NCBI GenBank assembly: GCA_025963635.1
Contig: JAOQAK010000070.1
Location: forward strand, 1-64,000
Source of the DNA: Ferruginibacter sp.
GTDB taxonomy: Bacteria; Bacteroidota; Bacteroidia; Chitinophagales; Chitinophagaceae
Length of the DNA: 64,000 nt
Reading direction: 5' to 3'
Both the position numbers and the translations under genes were made by a program. Positions 24,924 to 34,282 of this stretch are shown piece by piece (positions within the stretch are counted from its first letter, which is position 1; each line of letters opens with the position of its first letter). The notes beneath the pieces are model-generated. The model was not told where the DNA came from and searched no databases. It was given only the letters and a program-made list of their open reading frames with translations.

Positions 24924-26147
24924 ATGTATCTAACTTTTGCCTGGCGATATTTTAAAGCGAAAAAAAGTGCCAATGCGATCAATATCATCGCTTGGGTAAC
25001 AGTAGGCGTAATTGCTTTCGCCACTGCTTGCCAGATACTTGTACTCAGCGTTTTTAATGGGTTTGAAGGGCTCGTCAAATCACTTTATTCCTCCTTTTAT
25101 ACAGATATAAAAGTCATCCCTGCAAAAGGTAAAACTTTTATGCTCACTCCGGCACGTATACAATTACTAAAACAACACCCCGGGATAGAAGTAGTTTCAT
25201 TAATTGCAGAAGAAAAAGCATTGTTGCAAAATGAAGATATTCAAACAATTGTATACCTAAAAGGTGTTGACGAGAATTACCCCCAGGTAAGCGGGGTAGC
25301 AGGCAAAACAGTCGAAGGTGAATTTAACACAGGTAATGCTGCAGAACCCGGTTTAATTTTAGGATCCGGCATTCAAAATGCCGCGGCCGTAAATGTAAAT
25401 GCAAGTACCGGGGCTTCGATGCTTACCCTAATTCTTCCCAGAAAGGCAAAGGTTTCAGTATCAGACCCGCTTCAATCCTTAAGTGAAGGAAAAGTAAAGG
25501 CTACGGGTGTTTTTTCTATACAGCAGGATTTCGACAACAAATACGCTATTACCAATATTTATTTTGTAAAACAGCAAATGGGATTTGCTGCAGATGAATA
25601 CAGTGCGGCTGAAATAAAGTTACGCTACAATTCCAATCTCCTAAAAATACAACAGGAACTCACCGCCCAATTAGGAAATGCATTCAAGGTGCAAACAAAA
25701 TATGAGCAAAACACAAGTCTTTATAATACAATGAGACTTGAAAAATGGGCCATTTATGCCGTGTTGACACTCATCTTATTAGTAGCTGCCTTTAATATGA
25801 TCAGCGCCTTAACCATGCTGGTATTAGAAAAGCAAAAAGATATCAGCGTATTACAAAGCATGGGAGCAAATAAAAACATGATCTTGAAAATATTTTTAGG
25901 AGAAGGATTGCTCCTGGCAGGGATTGGGACAGCGTCAGGAGTTTTAATGGCCCTGGTGGTTTGCTTTATTCAATTAAAGTTTCAGTTAATAAAATTGCAG
26001 GGCGGTTCCTTCCTGATAGACTATTTTCCCGTAAATCTGCAGATTGCCGATGTTGTGCTTGTAATTTCAACAGTCACTTTTATCAGCTTCCTTGCCGCAT
26101 GGTTTCCGGCACGAAAGGCCGCAAATCAAATTGTAGAACTGAGATAG
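24924..26147 (+). CDS. FtsX-like ABC transporter permease (LolC/LolE family)
   Basis: 407 residues from an ATG at 24924. One N-terminal membrane helix follows an amphipathic start (MYLTFAWRYFKAKKSANAINIIAWVTVGVIA), then comes a periplasmic MacB/LolE-like domain of about 225 residues. Three C-terminal helices contain NMISALTMLVLEKQKDISVLQSMGANKNMILKIFL, the coupling-helix signature, and finish with WFPARKA. Such permeases extract lipoproteins from the inner membrane together with an ATPase. No ATPase gene is adjacent, which is common for Bacteroidota LolCE-type genes. Confidence 0.9.
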   Translation: MYLTFAWRYFKAKKSANAINIIAWVTVGVIAFATACQILVLSVFNGFEGLVKSLYSSFYTDIKVIPAKGKTFMLTPARIQLLKQHPGIEVVSLIAEEKALLQNEDIQTIVYLKGVDENYPQVSGVAGKTVEGEFNTGNAAEPGLILGSGIQNAAAVNVNASTGASMLTLILPRKAKVSVSDPLQSLSEGKVKATGVFSIQQDFDNKYAITNIYFVKQQMGFAADEYSAAEIKLRYNSNLLKIQQELTAQLGNAFKVQTKYEQNTSLYNTMRLEKWAIYAVLTLILLVAAFNMISALTMLVLEKQKDISVLQSMGANKNMILKIFLGEGLLLAGIGTASGVLMALVVCFIQLKFQLIKLQGGSFLIDYFPVNLQIADVVLVISTVTFISFLAAWFPARKAANQIVELR

Positions 26148-26491
26148 TGTTAAAATAAACGTAAATAACTGTAATTCAATATGATTACCATATGATTTTG
26201 GCGAAACATGGATGTTCCGAAGCCGGAATTTTATCGCAGTGCTTTTAGCTTACTTCACTTAGCTTTGCTTCCAAATTGCATCTTTTTGCCTTGGCCCTTA
26301 ACGAGAAAAAAACATATTATCTAAAAAGGTTTAAGATGAATGGATTTGTGTTCACGGCCTAAACTCTTCGATATAGTGAAAATAAAATAGATATAAAAGA
26401 AAAATCATTCTTGAAAGTTTTTAAAAGCAACGGATTTTAAGTATGTTGTGTCTAAGTTAATTGATTAACCACCCTCATTTCCGTAAAAGAG

Positions 26492-26510
26492 GTTTACTTT
26501 TACTGTAAAC
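26492..26510. promoter_or_regulatory. Inverted repeat GTTTAC-N7-GTAAAC upstream of the WecA-like gene
   Basis: A perfect 6-bp inverted repeat with a 7-bp spacer lies 24 bases before the start codon at 26534, in a 386-base spacer that otherwise has no ORF or recognisable element. It could be an operator or an RNA hairpin at the ribosome-binding region. No regulator is known. Confidence 0.3.
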
Positions 26511-26533
26511 TCAAAATTTTTAATACGTATTGC

Positions 26534-27658
26534 ATGGATAATATAATACTTAGTGGAACTTTTGCATTCTTAATTACCTTTTTTTCTATACCCATCATTA
26601 TCCAGGTTTCAAGGGAAAAGAAATTATTTGATGAGCCCGATGAACGCAAAGTTCATAAAATGGTTATTCCAACACTTGGCGGGCTAGGCATTTTCGGAGG
26701 CTTTATTCTCGCCCTGTTGTTAGGTGCACCTGTAGGCTCCAGGGAATTGCAATACTTTGTAGCCGCGGCAATTGTTATTTTCTTTTTAGGAATCAAAGAT
26801 GACATCCTCATTTTATCTGCTGCAAAAAAATTCATCGGCCAGTTAATCGCGGCCGGAATCATCATTAAATTTGGGGGAGTACAAATTAGCAACATGCACG
26901 GGTTTATGGGTATTACTGAAATGCCCGCCGTTGCAAGTATCGTTTTCACTTTATTTACAATTATAGTTATAGTAAATTCATTTAATCTTATTGATGGGGT
27001 AGATGGGCTGGCAGGCTCTCTCGGTTTATTGACTGCAGTGGTATTTGGAGTATATTTTTCTTATGTGGGCCAAACAATGTACGCCGTTATGGCTCTCTCG
27101 CTGGCCGGCAGCCTTGTTGGCTTTTTAATGTATAATTTTTCCCCTGCCAAAATATTTATGGGCGATACCGGATCGCTATTGATTGGACTGATCAATTCGA
27201 TAATGGTGGTAAAATTCATCAATCTTGCAGGCAATGAGAGTATGGGATTGCCTTTACAGTCAGCACCGGCAATAGGCATGGCGATATTAATTGTGCCGCT
27301 GTTTGATACCCTGCGTGTTTTTGGGCTGCGTATTCTTGACAGGCGTTCGCCATTTAGTCCTGATAGAACACATGTGCATCATTTTTTGCTTGACCTCGGT
27401 TTTAGCCATAAGAAAGTTACTTTACTTTGTGTTAGTACGAATATCGCATTTATTGGTCTAGCCTTTTTTCTTCGTAATCTCGGCACCACCATTGTCATCT
27501 GCACATTAATGTTTTTGGCTTTTTCATTAATTGCGATCATTTATTATAGAAGAACTAAAATCAAGGCCGCAGCCACACTCAAGTTGCCCGTCGAGGAAAA
27601 AATTATCAAATCCCGCACAATACTTACACTGGCCTCTGAAACAGTAGAAATCGATTAA
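26534..27658 (+). CDS. Undecaprenyl-phosphate sugar-1-phosphate transferase (WecA/TagO-like)
   Basis: 374 residues from an ATG at 26534 with about ten membrane helices. It has the PNPT-family motifs: DEPDERKVHKMVIPTLGGLGIF, the Asp pair GIKDDILILSAAKKF, NSFNLIDGVDGLAGS, the metal-binding FMGDTGSLLIG, and the cytoplasmic DRTHVHHFLLDLG. Members transfer GlcNAc-1-phosphate or a related sugar to undecaprenyl phosphate, starting surface polysaccharide or O-antigen synthesis. It is clearly distinct from MraY in this window, with shorter loops and an HxHH motif preceded by DRTH. The sugar specificity is not readable. Confidence 0.9.
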   Translation: MDNIILSGTFAFLITFFSIPIIIQVSREKKLFDEPDERKVHKMVIPTLGGLGIFGGFILALLLGAPVGSRELQYFVAAAIVIFFLGIKDDILILSAAKKFIGQLIAAGIIIKFGGVQISNMHGFMGITEMPAVASIVFTLFTIIVIVNSFNLIDGVDGLAGSLGLLTAVVFGVYFSYVGQTMYAVMALSLAGSLVGFLMYNFSPAKIFMGDTGSLLIGLINSIMVVKFINLAGNESMGLPLQSAPAIGMAILIVPLFDTLRVFGLRILDRRSPFSPDRTHVHHFLLDLGFSHKKVTLLCVSTNIAFIGLAFFLRNLGTTIVICTLMFLAFSLIAIIYYRRTKIKAAATLKLPVEEKIIKSRTILTLASETVEID

Positions 27659-27737
27659 CCCCTTATTTCCATCCAACAACCTCATTATAAATCCCCGCCA
27701 AAAAGCGGATTGTTTGCATGTCTATTATTCTTTTCTT

Positions 27738-27745
27738 TAGATTTG
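27738..27745 (+). promoter_or_regulatory. Promoter -7 box of frr (TAGATTTG)
   Basis: TAGATTTG matches TAnnTTTG. A TTTG at about 27713 lies some 21 bases upstream, in the range of the Bacteroidota -33 element. The frr ATG is 23 bases downstream. Confidence 0.6.
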
Positions 27746-27767
27746 CAACCACTTAATTTTCTATATT

Positions 27768-28334
27768 ATGTCAGAAGAATTGGAATTGATTAACCAGGAC
27801 ACTGAATCCTTGATGAAAAAAGCGATCAGTCACCTGGAAGCAGAACTGGTGAAAATTCGTGCGGGCAAAGCCAATCCGAATATGTTGGAAGGTATCGTTG
27901 CAGATTATTACGGATCCCCTACTCCTATTTCGCAAATAGCAAATGTCTCTGTGCTGGATGCCCGGACCATCTCGGTACAACCCTGGGAAAAAAAGATGCT
28001 CCAGCCGATTGAAAGAGCAATTATGGCCAGCAATATTGGCATTAATCCACAAAACGATGGCAATTTTATTCGGTTATTTTTACCGCCACTTACCGAGGAG
28101 AGAAGAAGAGAACTTGTAAAGAGATGCAATGCCGAGGGGGAACAAGGAAAAGTAGCCATCAGGAATATTCGCAGGGAAGCTATTGAACAAATCAAAAAAT
28201 TACAAAAAGATGGTGAAATCAGCGAAGACCTCGCAAAAACCGCTGAAGCCGAAATACAGGAAGTAACCAACCGTTTTATAGCGCTTATTGAAAAACACCT
28301 GGAAACAAAAGAAAAAGAGATTATGGCAGTGTAA
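27768..28334 (+). CDS. frr: Ribosome recycling factor
   Basis: 188 residues from an ATG at 27768. The sequence follows RRF throughout: MKKAISHLEAELVKIRAGKANPNMLEGI, YYGSPTPISQIANVSVLDARTISVQPWEK, IGINPQNDGNFIRLFLPPLTEERRRELVKR, and a C-terminal helix. RRF with EF-G splits post-termination ribosomes. Its own TAnnTTTG promoter precedes it. No terminator is seen after it. The following minus-strand region is a gene relic. Confidence 0.97.
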   Translation: MSEELELINQDTESLMKKAISHLEAELVKIRAGKANPNMLEGIVADYYGSPTPISQIANVSVLDARTISVQPWEKKMLQPIERAIMASNIGINPQNDGNFIRLFLPPLTEERRRELVKRCNAEGEQGKVAIRNIRREAIEQIKKLQKDGEISEDLAKTAEAEIQEVTNRFIALIEKHLETKEKEIMAV

Positions 28335-28399
28335 ACATACTTTTAGAAAAACAGATTTCACCTGCTCCCCTTGTATTTTGCCACTAATACGGGATTAGT

Positions 28400-28659
28400 T
28401 TACTCTATTTGGTAGTATTCTTTCTCCTTGGCTTCGTTTTTAGGAGTTGCTAATGCAATAAAAATGCTATCCCCAAACATATTCACTTTAAAATAGGAAA
28501 GGAACTATAATCGCCTATTACCCCCCAAGCTTCGGACGATTGATGACCGGTTTTCTCCGAACAACAATGGTATTTTTTCATAGCCAGGTTGTTCAACAAT
28601 TCTGGGAGAAGATAAGTTCCTGCAAATTCGGTTGCTCCAAAAAGAATGGCTGTTTTCAT
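28400..28659 (-). pseudogene. Relic of an NAD(P)-binding Rossmann oxidoreductase
   Basis: From an ATG at 28659 the frame reads MKTAILFGATEFAGTYLLPELL, a Rossmann GxTGxxG-type start in which the second Gly is Glu. After about 26 codons the similarity moves between frames: TIVVRRKPVINRPKLGG in one, VIGDYSSFPILK in another, then DSIFIALATPKNEAKEKEYYQ. These blocks follow each other in the order found in small atypical SDR/NmrA-like oxidoreductases of about 210 residues. At least three frame changes and loss of the last two thirds show a dead gene. It is the only content of the 28335-28753 interval. Confidence 0.7.
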
Positions 28660-28753
28660 CTTGTAATAACTTTATAATGTGAGATCAAAAGACTGAACGG
28701 TGATTACACCGAACCCTGACATATTTCAAGTTGCACAGCCCCCAACCCAATCA

Positions 28754-29940
28754 TTACAAATAACTCAACCACCGTTTTTCTTTGTGATTGGTTTTGTATC
28801 TATCATACCATTTGCATAAGGGATACAATGATACTACTACTGTGAACCATACCAGGTAAACAACCCAAAGTGGAAATCCATACCCTTTCAGGCTATCATT
28901 AAACCACAGCGGCTGATGAAGCACCCAGTTTCTCCAATCAACCTTCGTAAAAAATTCCGAGGCAATCATTGCGAGTAAATGTATCAGGTAAATGTGCAGG
29001 AGATAATAAAACATGGGGACCCTGCCATAAACTGAAATAATTTTTGACGGGGCACTATTTACCTTTTCTGTAACTGCAAGAAAAAGGATCGCCGGCCCCA
29101 GGGTCATTAAGACGTATAATAAAGATGGCGGGTATTTGGAGGTTTTAATAAACGAAAGAAAAGTATAAAATAGTGTTTTTTGTGGGCTCCAGTGTGCTGC
29201 GTCTCCATAAATATTGAAAAGCCGAAGCAGGATAAAAAGACCGATTGCTGAAAAGCCAATCAGTAGCAAAACCTTTTTTCTTCTTAGCGCAGTGAATGCG
29301 GGTGTATATAAATTGCCGAAGCTGTAGCCCAACGCCATTACGCCAATCCAGGGCATAACCGGGTAACCAACCAGGATATTGCGCCCATGCCATACGAAGA
29401 AGTTTGACTCATGCAGCAATGACCAGCCAAATACTGCCGCCTCACTCCCGTGCACGTGCACATTGTCCAGGAGATTATGGCCTGCTACCAACACAATACC
29501 AATGATAAGGATTATTTGTTTCGGCAATTGGATCAATACTGCAAGAACAATCATACTTACACCTAATGCCCAAATAACGATAAACAGAATGCTCGGAAAA
29601 CTAATTGCAAAGTTCCATCAAAATTTGTTACTACCAGTTCTATGAAAACCAGGAACAGCCCCCGCTTAAGGAGAAAAGCCGAGAGCTCTTTTTTAGTTTT
29701 CTTTTGCCCGGTTAAAAATGCCGAAGTACCCGCAAGAAACATAAATACCGGCGCACAATAATGGGTAATCCACCTGGTAAAAAACAAAACAGGACTTGTC
29801 TTTTCAAGGTCAAGCGGATCATATAAAAAAGCCCCTGCATGAAAATAATCCCGTACATGATCTAATGCCATTATGATCATTACCAGACCGCGAAGAAAGT
29901 CGATGGACTGAATCCGGTTTTTGGTGGAGGTTTGTTGCAT
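28754..29940 (-). pseudogene. DUF1624/heparan-alpha-glucosaminide N-acetyltransferase-like membrane protein, one frameshift
   Basis: Two abutting frames give one protein of about 395 residues. The 5' part starts at ATG 29940 (MQQTSTKNRIQSIDFLRGLVMIIMALDHVRDYF), the DUF1624 signature with the RG...ALDH block. It continues to VVTNF at about 29620. The 3' part resumes one base out of frame with WNFAISFPSIL and runs through many membrane helices to the stop at 28754. Inserting one base near 29617-29619 restores the full reading frame and normal length. The family consists of polytopic membrane acetyltransferase-like proteins. It may be a young pseudogene or a base-calling error. Confidence 0.8.
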
Positions 29941-29997
29941 GAAGTAATTTGTTTTATTGCTGGTAATACTTTCCAAATCCGACAAGTTTATTTTCAA

Positions 29998-30233
29998 CTT
30001 ACATTGCGTTCATCGTTCATTTAAAAGGGTGTGGAAATCCAGGATTTTTTAAGATGGCTCATCACCATTTGAGGCAGCTGAAGTGTTTTGGTAGTTCAAC
30101 AAATATCAATTAAGCTTCCAAATGTATGATATTGTTTCATTAACTCCTTTTGCTTTTTTAGCCAGGTTTTCTCGCAGCTCGCTTCATGCAATGTTTTGGA
30201 AAGAAAAAATGATTATGACACTATTTTCACTGT
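29998..30233. other. Gene-free stretch
   Basis: No ORF with recognisable similarity, repeat or promoter box was seen between the acyltransferase pseudogene and the terminator at 30234. Base composition is AT-rich on both strands. Confidence 0.5.
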
Positions 30234-30264
30234 ATTAAAAAAAGCTGGTCAATGATCAGCCTTC
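30234..30264 (-). terminator. Intrinsic terminator downstream of the DUF1810 gene
   Basis: On the minus strand a stem GGCTGATCA/TGACCAGCT (one G-T pair) with a single-base to three-base loop is followed by seven T. It stands about 60 bases after the DUF1810 stop. Confidence 0.7.
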
Positions 30265-30324
30265 TTTTATTTTCAAAAATGTTTCTTGATTGAATTTGAA
30301 GCGTTCAACATTAGCCGGTTGCTT

Positions 30325-30753
30325 TCATACACTTTCAAGTATCCGTAACGTTTTATTGTCCTTTGTTCCGTTGAAAAACTTGTCCAATACTTTTTGAAAA
30401 ATGGGGTTTGGATTATTTACAGATGAAAATAAAGTCATCGAAGATTTTAATTTTAAATCATCAGGACTTCCGAATATGCCATGGGCATCATTTTCTTTGA
30501 GTGCAAGCAATTCATTACATATATTAATTAGCCTGCTGCCCAACACCGGGTGTTGTAAAAACGCATCGGCTTCGCTGAGATCTTTAATTGCATATACCTT
30601 CGACATTTCACTAAAACCTAAACCTTGCACCTGTGGAAAAATATACCACATCCAATGACTTCTTTTTCTGCCTTGCTTAACTTCAGACAAGGCAATTTGA
30701 TAATCATGTTTTTGAGCATCAATAAATCTTTCCAGATTGTTTTTGTTCTCCAT
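30325..30753 (-). CDS. DUF1810 family protein
   Basis: 142 residues from an ATG at 30753. DUF1810 hallmarks are NLERFIDAQKHDYQIALSEVKQGRKRSHWMWYIFPQVQGLG and YAIKDLSEADAFLQHPVLGSRL, followed by GSPDDLKLKSSMTLFS and a short C-terminal helix. These are small soluble proteins related to calpastatin-like or YcgB-type entries. Their activity is unknown to me. The length is normal and the frame is intact, unlike its neighbours on both sides. A terminator follows it. Confidence 0.88.
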   Translation of the reverse strand: MENKNNLERFIDAQKHDYQIALSEVKQGRKRSHWMWYIFPQVQGLGFSEMSKVYAIKDLSEADAFLQHPVLGSRLINICNELLALKENDAHGIFGSPDDLKLKSSMTLFSSVNNPNPIFQKVLDKFFNGTKDNKTLRILESV

Positions 30754-31138
30754 CTTACCAGTTGTTCTATGTTAACAAGAGTTAGCGTATAATTATTTAC
30801 TACACGAATTGTAAGGCGTATTCGAATTAATACGGGTACTTATTCCTTAATTGATATGTCGAATTCGTATTATCCTATTAAGTCAACTTACATCTAATAA
30901 TACCCGATTATTTCGCGGTGATTTTATCATACCTTTTTTATGCTATTGGCACACAGCAAGCATTCTAATGATTATCATTACAGGAATCTATTAACAAGCA
31001 TGCTACAATACCGGTACATACGGGAATTGATTTTACAAACTGTCTCATATCATGTTTATTTAAAAATAAAACACCAATCACCATACCAGTTTACAAGGGC
31101 TGGAAACTTTTACTAAACAAGAATATTTATTTGCATTT
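30754..31138. other. Gene-poor stretch with one short signal-peptide-like ORF
   Basis: The only item of note is a 27-codon minus-strand ORF at 30965-31048. It starts MRQFVKSIPVCTGIVACLL and ends IDSCNDNH, resembling the signal peptide of a lipoprotein. It has no evident ribosome-binding site and may be the remnant of a truncated gene. The rest is AT-rich without repeats. Confidence 0.25.
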
Positions 31139-31907
31139 TTAAGACCAATATTTTATCAGCAATCCTGCTAATGCCGCCAGGAGTATAATATATGGTTCCC
31201 GAATTTTTTAAAATAAAGCAAGGTCAGCAATGAAGCAATGGCAATAGCAGCAGTTGGGATGTCTAAAGTCTTTTGCTAATCCCCAGCAGGATGGTGTTTG
31301 CAGGCAGTGGCCGTTTTATCCATGCCGGAGGCGCCTTTATAAACATATAAATTAATCCTGCGGTGATAAATAGCAGGATATTTTCGGATTTAGCGATAAC
31401 GGTTAACCACTATTCCCACAACATAGAAAAGCCATAGCAGCCATTTTTGCTTTAGTGCCTGTAATCGTATTGTGCCAACCGATTTTATGGTGAGTTTATA
31501 ACGCTCATTATGATAATTCCGATGACCGCTGCGCCTACTCCATAAAACACGGCCTGCATCCAGGGAAGTCCGCTAAATATTTTATACACAATGCCAACCC
31601 CACTACCATAATAAAAAGAAGGCAGCACAAAAGCAAGGCCACAAAGTGTAGTCCCTAATACACGGTAATGCACAAAGCCAATATAAATACCTAGCTGGGC
31701 GGTCAATGGCCCCGGCGCTAATTGCGCCAATGCCAAACCTTCTCTGTAATCTTCTTCCGAGATCCACGGGCGTCTTTCAACAAGGTCACGATGCATATAG
31801 CCCACCAATGCAACCGGGCCTCCAAAACCTATGGCGCCAAGTTTTAAAAAATAAAATAACAGCTCCTGTAAACTGTATACTTGTTTATCCTCCACTTTCA
31901 TTTGCAT
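31139..31907 (-). pseudogene. Decayed chromate transporter (ChrA family)
   Basis: From ATG 31907 the frame encodes a ChrA N-terminal domain: LLFYFLKLGAIGFGGPVALVGYMHRDLVERRPWI, then GLALAQLAPGPLTAQLGIYIGFVHY. A local double shift garbles LPSFIMVV into LPSFYYGS, and the frame then ends at 31485. Downstream the similarity continues across at least three more frame changes: YKLTIKSVG, then LKQKWLLWLFYVVGIVV, then SENILLFITAGLIYMFIKAPP, then IPTAAIAIASLLTLLYFKK, and finally IILLAALAGLLIKYWS before a stop at 31139. Only about 250 codons remain where two-domain ChrA proteins have about 400. This is clear decay rather than a single error. Confidence 0.85.
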
Positions 31908-32160
31908 TTACCTCGCTTCAAAATTGTGAAAACATGATGTATTAAGAAAAACTTACCATTCTGTTTTTGCGAGCTTGAAGACACAAGGCAAGGATTGGCT
32001 GCAGCCCCTAATTATGCAGGCTTTGCCACTCTACTAAACTGTAGCGGTTGCAAAGATTATTTGATTGCACATCCACCGTTTTCAAAAATAAGGAATAGCA
32101 GACAGTATGTTTTGAAGGAGTATGATTTTATTTAAAATCATAGCATAGTTCAATAAAAAT
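31908..32160. other. Gene-free stretch downstream of the OmpA-type gene
   Basis: No ORF with recognisable similarity and no repeat was found between the chromate-transporter relic and the terminator at 32161. Confidence 0.5.
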
Positions 32161-32197
32161 CAAAACCCCGCTTTTTTGAAGCAGGGTTTTAATTTTA
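32161..32197. terminator. Intrinsic terminator of the OmpA-type gene
   Basis: An inverted repeat AAAACCCCGCTT/AAGCAGGGTTTT (one mismatch) with a short T-rich loop is flanked by A- and T-runs, so it can act in both directions. It lies 35 bases beyond the stop of the gene at 32232. Confidence 0.8.
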
Positions 32198-32231
32198 AAG
32201 ATTTTATAATCTTTTAATGGAAATATATTTT

Positions 32232-34205
32232 TTACATGGCTGGAATAATGTCTATTATAACCGCCCTGTTGTAAAAGCGTTCTTCGGGAAGATTATTTTC
32301 AAAGGGAGCCATCCTGGTATCTTCTCCAAAACCAATTGTTTCAAATTTAACCCCTTTCTTTCCTGCCTTTGATAATGCCTGCTCAATAATTCCCCTGGCA
32401 CTATTTGCCCTTTCCTGCGACAAATTGAAATTGTATTTTTCTTCTCCAATAATATCTGTATGACCGTGAATGATAACGGTACCATTTTCGGAAATAAGCG
32501 GAGTTACAATATCAGTAAGGAACTTTTCATAAGTGGCAATTGATTTGGACCTGTCGAAATCAAACAGGATGCTGTATCGTAGCCCCTCTTGTTTGGGGTC
32601 ATCCATTTTCATCAGACTAACTGAACTTTCTTTTGTAATAGAATGGCCGCTTTTTGTTTGACCGGTCATGAGTACGGTATAGTTACCCTGTGAATTGTTT
32701 CCAAGAATTGTTTTTCCCGGTATAGATGCCTGCTCACTTGTATAGGGACCGTAATGTTGCACATTCCCCTGTTCATCTGTAACATCAACTATCCATGATG
32801 CAAGTGCGTCGTTGGCACCCGCAACATTAAACAGCACGTGACTGTCCAAAGGATTTTCCTGAACCGATGTAATCTGAACGGGTCTTAAAAACGGGGAAGT
32901 GTCGCCCCCTACCTGCATCAGCAATTCGGATGAAGTGCTTGTAATATCAACCCTGCGATCGCCTATTCGTAACAATGCCAGCTCATTTGTAGCACCCGGC
33001 TGTTCTGAGGGGATAACCGGTTTATCTCTTCCTTCAGTGCTTATCCTTGATGGATTGATATCAAACACCGTAACCAAATATTGTTTGATGTTCTCAGCCA
33101 TCTTTTTGCCTTCGGCAGGATTTTTATCGGAAGCGCCGGTTAACGTAATCGAGCTATTCGGATTGGCCCTTAAACGATCTCCAAGGATATTCAGAATATT
33201 ATGATATACCGCCATTTGCCTTGCAGAACGGCCATTGGTGAGATTATCCGGCTGACCGTTTTGCAATTCTTCTTCTTTAAACGCGATTGCAGCTGGTTTG
33301 CTTAATGTTACATAACGGTTAGGAATTTCGGAAGATCCCATGTCGAAAAATACCGAATTGCGTAGTGGGAAGGTTTCTTTTACCTGCCGGTTAAGCGGAA
33401 TCACTTTCGGTGCCCGAACTGAAAAGTGTACATCCTTTTCTGCAACGACAGGTGTTGGTACAGGTTCTGCAACAACCGCAGCTGGCGTACCTTTTTTAGC
33501 TACACCAAATTTGAGGGCAATTCCTGTCCGGATGGTATAAAATGACCAGGACTCCACCTTGCGGGGCTCATGACCAAAGTCCGTAAGGAAAGATACAAAC
33601 GGAGATAAAGTTACCTGAGTGGTGTTTGATTTTTTCGAAAGCGGAATGTCAATACCGGCGCCTGCCTGTGCAGATAGCGCAACTTTTTTTACATCACTCC
33701 AGTCTCCCCGTAAATCGGTTTGCTTTTCCTGTACATAGGTAAAAGCTTTGGTAACATTAAAGCTCACTGTAGGGCCGGCGAAAATATACAAGGCGTTTGC
33801 AAAAGGAGCTATTCGCAAGCTGGGTTCAACTGTTACATAGCTAATATTGGTTGACAAATCGGCTGCACAATTACATGGTGCGACTACTCTGTCAAATTTA
33901 CCTCCGCGGTTGTCATAGGCAATATTCAGCATTCCACCCCACACTTTATTAGGACGATATTCAGTCAGTAGGGAAGCGTAAGGCCTTACCCCTTTTCCTT
34001 TATGAAAAGCAGTAGGAACTGTAACACTGCTATTTAGCACCTGTGTAGTGCCGCGGTAAGTATTAAAATTTGCTGCCCCTGATTCGCCGAACCACCAAAC
34101 GGGTTGCGGGCGTTCTATTTTTTGTGCATGGCCGCTGGTGCCTGCAAAAATGATCACCAATAAAATGAATGAAAATTTTTGAATTGTTTTATAATGCTTT
34201 GACAT
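32232..34205 (-). CDS. Outer-membrane protein with N-terminal barrel and two OmpA-like domains
   Basis: 657 residues from an ATG at 34205. A signal peptide (FILLVIIFAGTSGHAQ) is followed by a beta-barrel-like region of about 210 residues ending ALKFGVAKKG, and a Pro/Val-rich linker. A degenerate OmpA-like domain lies at about 285-405 (NSVFFDMGSSEIPNRY to PSRISTEGRDKPV). A middle region with Ig-like strands leads to a well-conserved C-terminal OmpA domain at about 540-655 (SILFDFDRSKS, VIIHGHTDIIGEEKYNFNLSQERANSARGII, FGED). OmpA domains bind peptidoglycan. It lies 77 bases downstream of the DUF3494 lipoprotein gene on the same strand and is probably co-transcribed. Confidence 0.85.
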   Translation of the reverse strand: MSKHYKTIQKFSFILLVIIFAGTSGHAQKIERPQPVWWFGESGAANFNTYRGTTQVLNSSVTVPTAFHKGKGVRPYASLLTEYRPNKVWGGMLNIAYDNRGGKFDRVVAPCNCAADLSTNISYVTVEPSLRIAPFANALYIFAGPTVSFNVTKAFTYVQEKQTDLRGDWSDVKKVALSAQAGAGIDIPLSKKSNTTQVTLSPFVSFLTDFGHEPRKVESWSFYTIRTGIALKFGVAKKGTPAAVVAEPVPTPVVAEKDVHFSVRAPKVIPLNRQVKETFPLRNSVFFDMGSSEIPNRYVTLSKPAAIAFKEEELQNGQPDNLTNGRSARQMAVYHNILNILGDRLRANPNSSITLTGASDKNPAEGKKMAENIKQYLVTVFDINPSRISTEGRDKPVIPSEQPGATNELALLRIGDRRVDITSTSSELLMQVGGDTSPFLRPVQITSVQENPLDSHVLFNVAGANDALASWIVDVTDEQGNVQHYGPYTSEQASIPGKTILGNNSQGNYTVLMTGQTKSGHSITKESSVSLMKMDDPKQEGLRYSILFDFDRSKSIATYEKFLTDIVTPLISENGTVIIHGHTDIIGEEKYNFNLSQERANSARGIIEQALSKAGKKGVKFETIGFGEDTRMAPFENNLPEERFYNRAVIIDIIPAM

Positions 34206-34248
34206 ATATCGCTTTTAAATATTATTGGAAGTTTCAGTTTATTTAGAT

Positions 34249-34271
34249 ACCTCCTCCGCACCGGAGGAGGT
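34249..34271. promoter_or_regulatory. Perfect hairpin between the DUF3494 and OmpA-type genes
   Basis: A 10-bp stem ACCTCCTCCG/CGGAGGAGGT with a 3-base loop lies in the 77-base spacer. On the minus transcript no T-run follows, so it looks like an mRNA-processing or stability hairpin, or a partial attenuator, rather than a full terminator. Confidence 0.6.
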
Positions 34272-34282
34272 AATTTTAGATA

